Shown: one piece after another, positions 10,941-21,279 of the stretch
Layout of the letters: each line of letters begins with the position of its first letter
Numbering within the stretch: the first letter of the stretch is position 1
From: Trichobilharzia regenti
Lineage: Eukaryota; Platyhelminthes; Trematoda; Strigeidida; Schistosomatidae
Assembly (NCBI GenBank): GCA_944472135.2
Contig: OX235270.1
Coordinates: 121,721,842 to 121,785,841 of the forward strand
Reading direction: 5' to 3'
Length of the DNA stretch: 64,000 bases
Translations under genes and position numbers: made by a program
The notes under the pieces: model-generated
Told to the model about the DNA's origin: nothing
What the model saw: the letters and a program-made list of their open reading frames with translations, nothing else
Databases searched by the model: none

Positions 10941-12160
10941 ACAATGAACACTTACCATTTTATTGCAATACGTGGGGTGTGAGTTATCCTCTATAAAAAA
11001 ATCTCCTAAATCTTTTTTCTCTCCCTTGTTTCCCTCTGAAATTTGTTTTAAAATTTTTGATTACTGATAAATTCATTCTCACTTGTAATCAACTGATACT
11101 GACTGTAGCTTTTTCCCACCTAGATGACATTTTTATTCTCTTTTCTAAAATTCAAAGCAAAAGTGCAAAGTTTATTTTAAACTTCATAAAGAAACTTCAC
11201 ATTATTAATGTGTTTTTATGGTCTTCTTAATTTATTTGAAGCAACTTAATCCGAATCATTCCATTTTTTCTTTCAAAAAGTGATTCTGTACAATAATTCC
11301 AATGCTGACTTTGATATATATATATATATATATAATGTTAAATTAACAGTGTTAATAAAAGTAACAGATTTCTTGTACATATTTATCAATATAAGTGAAA
11401 GCTTATCTGCTTAAACTGTTCACTTGAAATAAACCTTGAAATCCTGCTGTGGATGTCTATTAACGTTGGATACACTGTTCCGCTAATTTCTAATTAAGAC
11501 GGAAATAGGCCAATCTAAAGAATAGCGACCACGGAGTGCAAACACACCAATGACCTTGAACGCAAATCATTTGTCAGATTATGGGACCTGTTGTTATTAC
11601 AGAGTTGGTATGAACCCTCCGAGCGAATTGGTGAACAGATTTCATTCTGATATCAGACAATCGGTTGATAAGGCGCTAGGGTTAGGATTGTAATTACGGT
11701 TAAGGTTAGTGTTATAACAAGGTATAGAGTCATTGTAGTCGGGATCTGTTTTTCACTTATATTAGGAGTAAATATCATCTTTAATGTATTTCACTACTAC
11801 AGCGTTAATTTTTTTTGTAAATAAACGACTTTTTATGTAGGATACAGGACAGGTTCCGTAATCCAGTCAAAGGCATGTGTTCAAGGTCATGGATGCGTTC
11901 GCTATTTTTTATGTTTGCCCGGAAATCAATTCATTTTGACTCGATGGTCTACATTTCCTGCCTCAGACAGTTCAGACTGCTTGGGGTAAACAATGTGTAC
12001 AACAATAATAACAGAAAAGCAGTACGTGTGTTTTATGCATGCTATTCATAATGTCAATATTCAACAGGGTTAACTAAGTTGATTTCTAAAGGAGTCTGAA
12101 ATTGGTATGTAAAATATTTATAGGAACGTTTAGAGATCATAATTATTAGTTTTTTTAAAA
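10941..12160. other. 3' flank of the TLX-like gene, no further gene seen
   Basis: The region is AT-rich. An (at)n run lies at 11314-11334. An AATAAA-like cttgaaataaacc sits near 11425-11432 and could be a distant polyadenylation signal, but I cannot tie it to the transcript. No coding sequence is recognised. Confidence 0.4.
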
Positions 12161-12162
12161 AT

Positions 12163-12332
12163 TCTATTACGTTCCCAGTGGAACATGGGGCTCCAAGCTA
12201 AAGGCAGTGGTATTCGCTTTTACTAGTCTTATTATTGGCTTAGTGAGGTAAAGGAGTGTGTCGACAGGGAATCGAACCCAGGACCACAGGCACAGTTGGC
12301 ATGCACACTATCGCCATGCCACTGACTCACAA
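12163..12332 (-). repeat. SINE-B copy (tRNA-like head, RTE-like 3' tail)
   Basis: On the minus strand a tRNA-like head (agtggcatggcgatagtg, then box B gggttcgattccc) is followed by a short body. The 3' end is ggagccccatgttccactgggaac. The last part matches the 3' terminus of the RTE LINEs in this window (gccctatgttcc...aggaac). It belongs to the same family as the copies at 15083-15312 and 59350-59578. Confidence 0.7.
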
Positions 12333-12889
12333 ATTATTAGTTAAAATGCTGTCAGACATGCTGTGTAGGTCTGCTTTTGATTTCTGAATTGTCAGTAAAT
12401 CATAATTTTGGATAGTCGCATTATCATTCAGTACCTCCATGATATCAGATACCATAAATTTGGGTGTCTGGTGTCAAAAGCGTGGAATCGTCTATGGAAC
12501 TGAGGCTTTCAGACGGTTGACGAGTATTAGATCTCAGTCTCTTAACGGTACTTTAATGTTTAACACAATTAACCGTTACAGAAACAAGAATTTTCAAAAT
12601 CCCTTGAAAAAAGCCTTGATGATGTAAAAAGATTGTTTTATTACCGAAGCATCAAAAGCAACGATAAACAGCTATGTATTACAAAATAAAAATTCAGACA
12701 TTCCTAGAGATAAAATACTCAGTCTCACGTGGTTGGAAGGGGTATCAGAAGACTCCAAGTTGTAGGTTCCACAAGTGAATACCATATATAGTTCCACGTG
12801 ACCAAATACAATCCTTGTTAAGGATGGATATTTGGACATTGTTAGGAAGACGGCTAATTACCAAAAGAATATTGAAAGGTGATTCACGC
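12333..12889. other. Unassigned interval between SINE-B and RTE copies
   Basis: Short open frames are present but none resembles a known protein. The part adjacent to 12890 may be diverged 3' sequence of the RTE copy. Confidence 0.3.
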
Positions 12890-15082
12890 AGACGCAGAAC
12901 GCCCGTTCTGGTCACATAATCTTCAGTATGAAGCCAGCGGAGGCAGTTGTTGATGAAAGTCTCCGATCTGTTGGAAATCCTTTTCGTGACACGCCGACAA
13001 AATTTCTGACCCATACAGAAGAACTGACTGACTGACTTCACATTTGTGTTAAAAATCCGAATCTTGTTGTTTGTGCTGGGGCGGAGTGCAGTGCAGAAGA
13101 CTTCCAAACTGATTCCAGGTTGATGAAGGCGTATCCTGACTCTCCGACTCTGGTTGGCTGGCTTTGACATCTTCATCTGTGCAACCACCTTTCTGTGGTT
13201 GAAACGATTCTGCCTGCCTATATAGCTGGAGGAGGCGACCTCTGTTAAATCTTTCCCGTTGATGGTGATTGGTACTGGTTGTTGTTGTTGTCGCTGTTGG
13301 TTGGTTATCTTCATCACCACTGTCTCCTCTATGTTCACCGAGAGTCCTGTCTTCTCCGTCTGCTTCTTCTGCCAGTTTGTTGTTTTTCGCCTGTGAGTCT
13401 TCGAGTTTGTGTGACACTAAACACAAGTCATCTGCGTAATCCAAATCTTCTAGAGTCTTCTTACCAATGGTACAGCGTATTCGTGTCTTCTCACTACCAA
13501 CGCACAGTCTGACGCATAATGCAGTCCACCACAATTAGGAATAACATCGGTGACAATAGGTAGCCAGCTTTGTCTTACTCCTGTCTTCACTTTAAATGCC
13601 TCACTGATTTTTCCGTTGTGGACCACTTGACACCTGGCAATGTTACGTAGCCGGGTGTTGAACGAGGTTGATTAAGACTTAGCCACTGCACACTGTAGTG
13701 TTGAAGTAGTTTCCAAATTACTTCTTGGTCAACACTACCTGTCGAAGGCCTTTCCGAAGTCGATGAAATTGAGGTAGTGAGGGATAGGGCTGCCATTCTG
13801 TGCTTTGTTCTGTGATGACGACGCGTAGATTCGCAGTTCGATCATCACATGATTTGCCTTTCCTGAACCCAGCTTGTTCCTGTTGACGGACTTTCGGATC
13901 CAGTGCATCTTTCATTCTCTTCAGGATGATGCCACTTAGTATTTTACTTAGCGTGTACAAGAGCATTATTACTTGCCATTTTTTGTAGATGCCTGAATCA
14001 CCCTTTTGTGGTAGCTTGACAAGGTAGCAGCTTTCCTTCCAATCGGTAGCCACCTTTCCTCTTTTCTAAACCGTTTGCAACAATGGTGTGAGCAGATCTG
14101 CCGCAGTCTCTGGGTCTGGTTCCAGTGCTTCGGGGGGTTGGGATAGGGGTATACCATATGGCTGTGCTGCCTTCCCGGAATTCAGTAGCTTCGTCACATT
14201 CAGGATTTCTGCTTTCGTTGGAGGATTGGTGTCCACTGGTAGGCAGTTCTGGGTGTCTTGCTGGCGGTGCTGTATTTCTGTGTGAGTTATAGGTGACGAT
14301 CGATTCATGAGTCCCCTGAAGTGATCAGCCCATTGTTTTATTTGTTTCTGCTCCTAGGTAATCAGGTGCCCTTGGGGATCTTTTATTGGTTTCACCATCT
14401 GGGTTGATCTCTTACCGGGTAGCGACCAGTCTGGTTATCTAATGTGATATTCTGAGGTCTCTTTTACCTGTAACCTGATTCTTCTGCTTCAGTTGTCGAC
14501 CAGTGTGTAGTAGAATCGTCTTTTGTCTTTCCTAGAACTCTTCTTCACTTCGTTATTCAGTGCAGCGTATATTGGACTTTACTTCTGCTTCTTTTGTCCA
14601 TCTTTGCATTGAGTCATCTTCTCTTTATACATCCTCCCTTGCTGTCTTATATTAGCTTCCAGGTAGGCATCCACTGGGAGCCATTCCTTGTCTTGCCTCA
14701 TCTTTCTTCCTAAAACTGTTTCACACGTCTCATTGGACATCTCCTCCAGAGAGTTTCGATGTTCTTCCATTCATCTTTCCCCAGTGGTGCCATGTAATGT
14801 TTCCAAATTTTGCGTCGGTGGCACAGTGGTTAGGACTCTCGCCGACCATACACATGGTCCGAGGTTCGATCCCCTGCCGACCCACACCGGATATCTATGG
14901 TCGGCCTGCAAAATTTCGGCTACCGATATCCATGCTGAAAATTCCATACCTGTACCAAAAATACAGTGTGGAATCAAGCTGTAATAAAAAATAAATAAAA
15001 ATAAAGGTGTTTTTTTTGTATTTTCCCCTCAGTTTTTGAGTGTTGAACTTGAACTGTCGTCTATCTACAGCTGCTTTTTTGA
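12890..15082 (-). pseudogene. Decayed RTE LINE (SR2-like), interrupted by a SINE-A insertion
   Basis: Several overlapping minus-strand frames are frame-shifted versions of the intact RTE protein at 21293-24262. In element order they include MEEHRNSLEEMSNETCETVLGR (linker), the region before the palm (LLNSGKAAQPYGIP) and LLYTLSKILSGIILKRMKDA. They then show QAGFRKGKSCDD, a palm remnant, the catalytic segment DLDYADDLCLVSHKLED, and NKIRIFNTNVKSV near the C-terminus. Stops and shifts are frequent. After the SINE at 14812-15004 the LINE resumes (about 15030-15082, the segment matching 23410-23460). It is a sister subfamily to the full-length copy: it shares indels with 38764-40110 rather than with the intact element. 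Confidence 0.85.
14812..15004 (+). repeat. SINE-A copy 1 (tRNA-derived)
   Basis: The head reads gcgtcggtggcacagtgg (box A region), box B is gaggttcgatcccc, and ccgac follows. In copy 3 the two ends gcgtcgg and ccgacgc would form a full 7-bp acceptor stem. The body contains ccggatatctatggtcggcc. The 3' end folds into a hairpin (attccatacctgta with tacagtgtggaat), followed by an A-rich tail. It is inserted in a decayed RTE LINE. Confidence 0.85.
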
Positions 15083-15312
15083 GTCAGTGATTCAAGGATA
15101 AAGAGCTCACCAACTATTTACATGGTCTGGGATTCAAATCCTGGCCAATACAAGATCTCGCTTAGTCGGCAATATGCCAGGTAAAGAGTGGAGTTTTGTG
15201 GATGAGGCTAGTAACCTCATCATGTAAAGAAACGCCACTAGTAATAAAACTTCAAAGCTCAAGCTTGGAGCCCTATATTCCATTCGGATTGTGAATAAAT
15301 AAAACAATAATA
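15083..15312 (+). repeat. SINE-B copy
   Basis: A degenerate tRNA-like head (gagtcagtgattcaaggat, with box B gggattcaaatcctgg) is followed by a body with gatgaggctagtaacctcatc, resembling the RTE 5' leader at 24263-24330. The tail is cttggagccctatattcca, then an A-rich end with (aat)n. It sits directly against the end of the decayed RTE copy. Confidence 0.65.
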
Positions 15313-15354
15313 ATAGTTTAGTTACCGTGACAGCTTTCAACTTGATAATGAAGG

Positions 15355-15475
15355 TTCCTTGCAGGCTTACTATCACCTAAGTGAGGTCTAGGAGTGCATT
15401 GGTCAGGATTTGAACGGTGGTCCACTTCCGTGGCTGGCGACCATTCTATCTGTGAACTACTGACGTACAAAAAGA
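15355..15475 (-). repeat. SINE-B head fragment
   Basis: On the minus strand, cgtcagtagttcacag and ccgttcaaatcctgacc look like a worn box A/box B pair. The body acctcacttaggtgatagtaag follows. The 3' tail is not seen. It faces the copy at 15083-15312. Confidence 0.5.
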
Positions 15476-16228
15476 TAGAATTCACAGTAAAGAATTACAT
15501 TATTTTCTCTGACAAGTTCTCTAAGGCTACAGACTAACTGAAATCTCAGTGGTGATAAAAAGAAAACATGAACATGACATACTTTAGTGTTAGAATGACA
15601 GCAAAGCAAATTAGAAGATCCCAAATGTAAATATGACTGTTTACAGTTGAAGTTATCATCAAATTATATGAATAAACATAGAGTATGATACAGTTGTATT
15701 AGACACATAAATTTGAATTCCTTTCATACGTACTGACTTCTTAAATACATCATATTCGTTATTTAAAAAAAATAATCATTTCAAGTTACATTGATTTACT
15801 TCAAATTTAGTTGAATAATTCTTCCCAAATATTCATACCGTTTCAACTGTTTGGGAATAACCTCTCTATTAATCAGGTATATCATCCGCATAAGCCTAGA
15901 GGCATAAATTTTTTTCGGTGGATGCCGAACATATTTCTATAATTCTTAGTTTTATTTTAACCAGGTACGTGTACACAGAATTAGTGTAATTTGCGTTTGA
16001 TAAGGAATGAACGAATGAAACCATAGAATATGTTTTCTTAACAGCTAATCAATGAAATCTTGTTTACCAAAAAATTGTTAATGTGAAGATAGAAGGTGAG
16101 GAGAATTATTTGTGCAATTTAATTTCTATATTTCCCGTTGGTTGATTATGTTGGACTGAAGTGTTCCGTATCTGTTAGTATGTCGTCTTTTAGTACGGAT
16201 GCTTCTACGATTCCTGAGCATTAACATA
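15476..16228. other. No gene seen
   Basis: AT-rich sequence without recognisable coding, RNA or repeat features. Confidence 0.4.
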
Positions 16229-16231
16229 TTG

Positions 16232-16320
16232 TTATTTGGTGGATGGTGACTAACAGTGAAAATCTGGGATGTGTGTTTCGTTCTATTTTGGATTCGTCAT
16301 CTGCATTCCTGATGACTAAG
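16232..16320 (-). ncRNA. Degenerate hammerhead ribozyme repeat (Sm-alpha type)
   Basis: On the minus strand the order is gcagatgacgaatcc, aaaatagaacgaaac, acacatcccagatt, and then cactgttagtcaccatccacc. This aligns with the copy at 52796-52920 and with the schistosome Sm-alpha hammerhead repeat. The gaaac of the core is present. The ctgatga core is altered to agatgacga and stem II (atcc with gaac) is weakened, so cleavage activity is unlikely. Confidence 0.65.
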
Positions 16321-16380
16321 AACCTAACTGTATAAAAGCTTAGACTGCATGCATCATGTCACCTTAGATAAGAATGTCCG

Positions 16381-16563
16381 TTTTTTTATTACAGCTTGAT
16401 TCCACACTGTATTTTTGGTACAAGTATGGAATTTTCAGCATGGATATCGGTAGCCGAAATTTTGCAGGCCGACCATAGATATCCGGTGTGGGTCGGCAGG
16501 GGATCGAACCTCGGACCATGTGTATGGTCGGCGAGAGTCCTAACCACTGTGCCACCGACGCAC
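16381..16563 (-). repeat. SINE-A copy 2
   Basis: Same family as 14812-15004, on the minus strand and almost identical to copy 1. Box B is gaggttcgatcccc, the 3' hairpin is tacagtgtggaat, and the tail begins gtaataaaaaaa. From 16564 to 17100 I see no gene. Confidence 0.85.
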
Positions 16564-17100
16564 ATATAATATAAGAACATGGTTTGAACATTTTAGTAGA
16601 ATATCGTTCCGTTATAGAATAATTTTACTTGATAAAACACACCGATACAGTATTATTCACTGTACAATAATATTATATCACTGTTTTACATCATACTAAA
16701 TTATTCCACGATGAAATGTCAGTTTTGCTTTTTACGAATACCTATAATTCTACTCATAGACGAAAAATTTTTGTCAAAATAGTCTTGGATTGAAGAATGG
16801 ATGTTAACTATCGGTGAAGTGAAAGTATAGGTCACGATGAGATTCCAACTAATAGTCTTCACGCTAGTAATCCCTAATAAAAATAATCCTAAAATGATAA
16901 ATAATCGCTGTGGACATTTTCTATTATTGCATTTTTCTGTTCTTTTTATTTCGTTGTAGTTTCTTGCGAATAAAACATTTATGAAGTTCGTAGTGAAAAT
17001 ATCAGTCAACAAAATGACCTACAAAAAGCGTCTGGCCCAAAACCTGTATTACAAGAGCTATCAAAAAGGTAGTTTCTCTTGGTTTTCAGACAAAAAAGCT

Positions 17101-17290
17101 GTGCGTCGGTAGCATAGTGGTTGAGACTCTCGCCGACGATACAAATGGTTCGGGTTTCGATCCCCTGCCGACGCACACCTGATATCTATAGTCGGCCTGC
17201 AAAATTTGGGCTACCGATATCATATGCTGAGAATTCCATACCTGTACCAAAACTACAGTGTGGAATCATGCTGTAATCAAAATAAAAAAT
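17101..17290 (+). repeat. SINE-A copy 3
   Basis: This copy has the best-kept tRNA-like head. gcgtcgg at the 5' end and ccgacgc after box B (gggtttcgatcccc) give a complete 7-bp acceptor-like stem. The body and 3' hairpin match the other copies, and the copy ends in gtaatcaaaataaaaaa. From 17291 to 18029 no gene is recognised. Confidence 0.85.
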
Positions 17291-18029
17291 TATTTTTCTT
17301 TAGAACCATTCCCTAGTTCAGTATTTTTGTAATATGTGTAGAAGAAGCGTCCATGAATCATTTTAATAGCTTTTCATCTCACTGAATATTCACAATAAGT
17401 TGGGCCCATGGACTATTCTGACAAACTTTCAGCTCCAATTGGTCGGTTAATTTCTGTTGTTTTGTGTAATTTTCCACTATTTATTTCTCAGTGCATGATT
17501 CCTAGCTTTAAATGGCTGCACGTTTGAACTTATGAAGTGGTGCATATAATTGTGTGAACACATTTGGTTGTATATCATTTAAAATACGTAAGACATACAT
17601 GCATTTATACTGCTATAGATTTCAAAACGAACTATCAGAACTGATTCTTATTTCTGTAATCAGAAATCTCAGCAATGAAAGTCTAGTTAAATTGAAGACT
17701 AAGCTGAAATTGTTTTTTTTAAGGGTTGTCTGAGAAATTCTCACAATGACATTTACTTATCCATAGGGAGTGAAATTCTTCACAGTGCATTTATGGTGAG
17801 CAGCTGTTTCCGTTAGTTTTATATAGATGATTATTGATATTTATTTGGATGTATTGCCGCAGTAGAACTATTGTGTTACTACTGTCAAGATCTTGTAAAC
17901 ATTATATTGCGTGTGCTGTCTTCTGCGAGAATACTGAATAGTAAAATCAAAAGAACTAGCGAAAAAGTATACAAAGTATGAAAGGAAGACAAAAGGGAGA
18001 AAATACGGAGAACATGGTCAAATAGACAT

Positions 18030-18356
18030 TTAAGTGTAAGGCTTCTGAATTTCGCCATTGCTGCACATTATTTTTTCCAAACGAATAATTCTGCTACCAG
18101 TTGCTACTGTGTTCAGCCGTAACATCTGTGTGGCTGCATTCGACCGGATGAAGATCTCGCAGCCTCCAGCTTTTAAAAATGGGGACATGTGGGGCTTCTT
18201 ACAGGATTTCGGAACAGTTGATAAGTCGGCGATGACGATAGTGCTGGGGCTACTGCTAAGAGGTCGAGCGGGAGTTTTTGGGGGGCTGGCACAGAGACTT
18301 TGTGTGAGAAGTTCGTTTAGTAGTTCAAATTCAGAGTATGGTAACCTGTCAGACAA
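18030..18356 (-). other. Open reading frame of unknown function (108 codons), possibly mobile-element derived
   Basis: The minus-strand frame starts MSDRLPYSEFELLNELL and contains a Ser/Pro-rich stretch (TPARPLSSSPST), ending in a basic segment. The composition looks coding on this strand, and the opposite strand is open as well. I recognise no domain. The surroundings (18357-18985) are repeat-like, so an ORF1 piece of a LINE is possible. No splice or regulatory evidence was found. Confidence 0.25.
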
Positions 18357-18989
18357 ATATGAAATTGCAGAAATTTAGGTGCAGGTTTGTAGTGCACCTT
18401 GAATGTTTAAAGTTTTGTTTTAACGCATACATGTACCATGGCCCTGCGTCATCTTTTTCCTGCTTGACTGCCTGCACGTGGTTCGCTCCCTCATTGTGTT
18501 ACCATTAAGCACACTCCTTGAGCTCGCTGCCCCAGCTTGTCGACAGATAAGTTGTACGATATTACTGCGTTTTTTGGTTTTTCACTTGTTATATAAATAC
18601 AATTCATATTAAGGCACACAACAGTGCAGAAGCCTTTTACCTAGATTCCATTCATCAGTAGGTACACGGTAGGTAGTGTACTGATCAGAGTTAGCCAAGG
18701 AAAGGAAGTCTAGTAAGTGCTGATGTTTAAGGTCTATCTAGACGCCGGCTTTGGCTTTTACAGATTCTGTAGATAACCACGACAAATCTTCTGCGACGGG
18801 TTAGCTGCTAGCCTCCCAGTCTATAGAATGAGCCTCAATCGCTCTCTTTCTCTATAGATACAGTTAACGAATGCAACTCGAATGACTGATATGATATGAG
18901 TCTGTGAAAATCACAAGACAGCTGAGGAATCTTACAGTCACTCTCTGCCTTTCTCACCACTAAATACAGGAAACAAACAAGATTCAGGG

Positions 18990-21140
18990 GGCATGATATG
19001 TCGTAGTTAGAAACATACAGACTGGGGATTAGTCCAAGAAGTCATTCGACACTGTCAGTGGGATGACTATTTTACCACCAACTCCCTGGAGGCTGTAGTG
19101 TCCCTATTTTACAAGACTGTTACCCTTTGTCTAGATACTGTTGCTCCAAAGAAAATAGTGAAATTAAGTAGACACCAAGCTGAATATATTCCAAGGGCAC
19201 ACCGTAATAAGTTAAGGAAGTTGAAGAAACAGTACTATTCCACTAAAGATATATCACTACTGCTCTCAATCCACGAGTCTCTTGAATCTATCAAATGCCT
19301 GCGCTCTCAAAACGACTTTGACGAAGAGTTAACGGCACTTGAAAGTACCTCCAAAGTTTATAACTTCACAGCACTTCTTAAAAAACGAATGCAATCGACG
19401 AGGGAAATCCCCTGCTTACTTCACGACAAAGTAATCTACAATGAGCCTGGCACCATCTGTGAACTTTTCAGTGATTGGTTTGCAAACTTTAGTTTAGAAA
19501 CGCGTATGCCGAGTAAGACCGCCCCCCCATACTAGCTCTTCCCTCGAAAGTATTGTGTTCACCAACCAATGAATACAACAAGCAGTTAAAAGTCTTAGAC
19601 CTTCCACTAGTACGGGACCCGATGGCCTCGCTTCGATAATTTTCAAAAACAGTGGGTGGGATATATTCTGTTACCCCTGTTACTTCTTAAATTCTTCTCA
19701 ATATCTATGGCACTGGCACTTAACCGAGTGAGTGGAAAACTAGCTTCATAATTCCACACTACAATTCTGGTGATAAGGCAAACATCCGCAATTATAGACT
19801 CATAAATATAACCCCAGTTATCTCGCGAATCATGGAGAAAGTTGTAAAAGATCAATTGCCAGACTACCTACTTAGGGAAGATCTTGTTAGAAGGTCTCAA
19901 CATGGATTTCTCAAAAATAGATCCTGCGTTATTTGCCACTTCGACTTTTTCAACCACATCACTAGTAGTCACGAAGCACGTAAGCTAGTCGTTGTTCTCT
20001 ACTTCGATATATCTACGGCATTTGACATGGTATCTCACAGTATTCTCTTTGAGAAGCTGTACTCATGTGGAATTCGCAACCCATTACTGAACTGGTTGAA
20101 ATCATTTCCAGGAGACAGGGTACAAATAACCAAAGTTGGATCTGTATTGTCTCATCCTAGGCAGATCTCAAGTGGAGTTGTGCAGAGTAGTGTCCTAGGG
20201 TCACTATTATTCACAGTCTACATTAACAGCATTTGCAAGTGCTTCACCTCAGGCAAACCATTCCTTTATGCTGACGACCTCAAAGTCGTCTACTCACTCC
20301 TGCTACACTCATGAGTTAAGCGATATGGTTAATAAAATACATCTTGAACTAAGTAGTCTCGCAACATGGTGTGCTGAATTCTGTCTAAATTTTAACATTG
20401 AGAAATGCGGCTGGATTTGTATCGGCAACAGTAACCTTGACCTAACTCTTGAAATAAATGGGCGAAAACTAGCCAAGCTCAACTCAGTCGTAGATCTCGG
20501 TATCAGATACTCTAGTAACTTAACGTTCTCTGAAGAATCTGATTATGCCATACGTAAAACACGAAGGCTCCTAGGATGCATAGCACGCAATTTCTTTTGT
20601 TGTTAAACTAGGGCTCTATTATACAAAGTATGTGTCCGACCTATCTTAGAATACTGCCCGTTTATTCTTAGCGGACTCAGACAAAATGACAAACTTAAAT
20701 TAGAGGGAGTGCAACGGCAGTTTACCTCAAGAACTCTTGGTTTAGAAAGTGGTCTCAAATACGATGAGCGATGCAACAGACTAATATTAGAACCACCCTG
20801 GAAAAGACGTCTTAAGCTAAACCTTATCTTTTACTACAAGCTAACTAATCTTCTCTTGCACTCCTCCGAGCTAATAACTAAACCTACCGCTGTCATCAGT
20901 TACAAGCTTAGAAATCATCACAACCTAGCTGCTATAGTGCATTGTCAGACTTACGTGAGGTACAACTTCTTCTTAAATCAGTTTTCAGTCATTTGGAATA
21001 GACTACCAGCTAATGTGTGTGTGATGGAAATACACTGGCAGTGTTCATCTCCTCAGTCATCAGACTGCTCAAAGATGACAATGAACTTCTACGTCTGACT
21101 CTTACACCCTCTTTGTCACCCTAAATCGATATTTTAAGTT
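18990..21140 (+). pseudogene. CR1/Jockey-group LINE, 5'-truncated and broken
   Basis: Four frames (19098-19535, 19832-20314, 20268-20606, 20709-21098) line up as one ORF2 protein. The first is the endonuclease-RT linker (HRNKLRKLKKQYY). The second holds RT motifs: QHGFLKNRSC, LYFDISTAFDMVSH (palm Asp), SSGVVQSSVLGSLLF (where Gln-Gly is usual) and the catalytic LYADDLKV. The third has FNIEKC and DLGIRYSSNLTF. The last has the C-terminal YNFFLNQFSVIWNRLP. Frameshifts occur near 19540-19830 and 20280, and a stop near 20605. No endonuclease domain is left. The upstream open remnant begins near 18990. Confidence 0.8.
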
Positions 21141-21279
21141 CATTAAACGTGTAGGTACAACAAACTACAATTATGGATTTTAATATTATTGGAACTAGAC
21201 GATAAACATTTCTACACAGGACAGTAATATTAGTTTACACATAATATAAAAGTTAGCATAACGGGACTAGTTAGTTATT

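Noticed and set aside
11680..11710. gctagggttaggattg as interstitial telomere repeat.
   Set aside because: Only one or two ttaggg-like units, well within chance for this composition.
14812..14890. SINE-A head as a functional tRNA gene.
   Set aside because: The head has box A, box B and an acceptor-like stem, but it lacks a convincing anticodon arm, is repeated five times with an identical non-tRNA body and ends in an A-rich tail.
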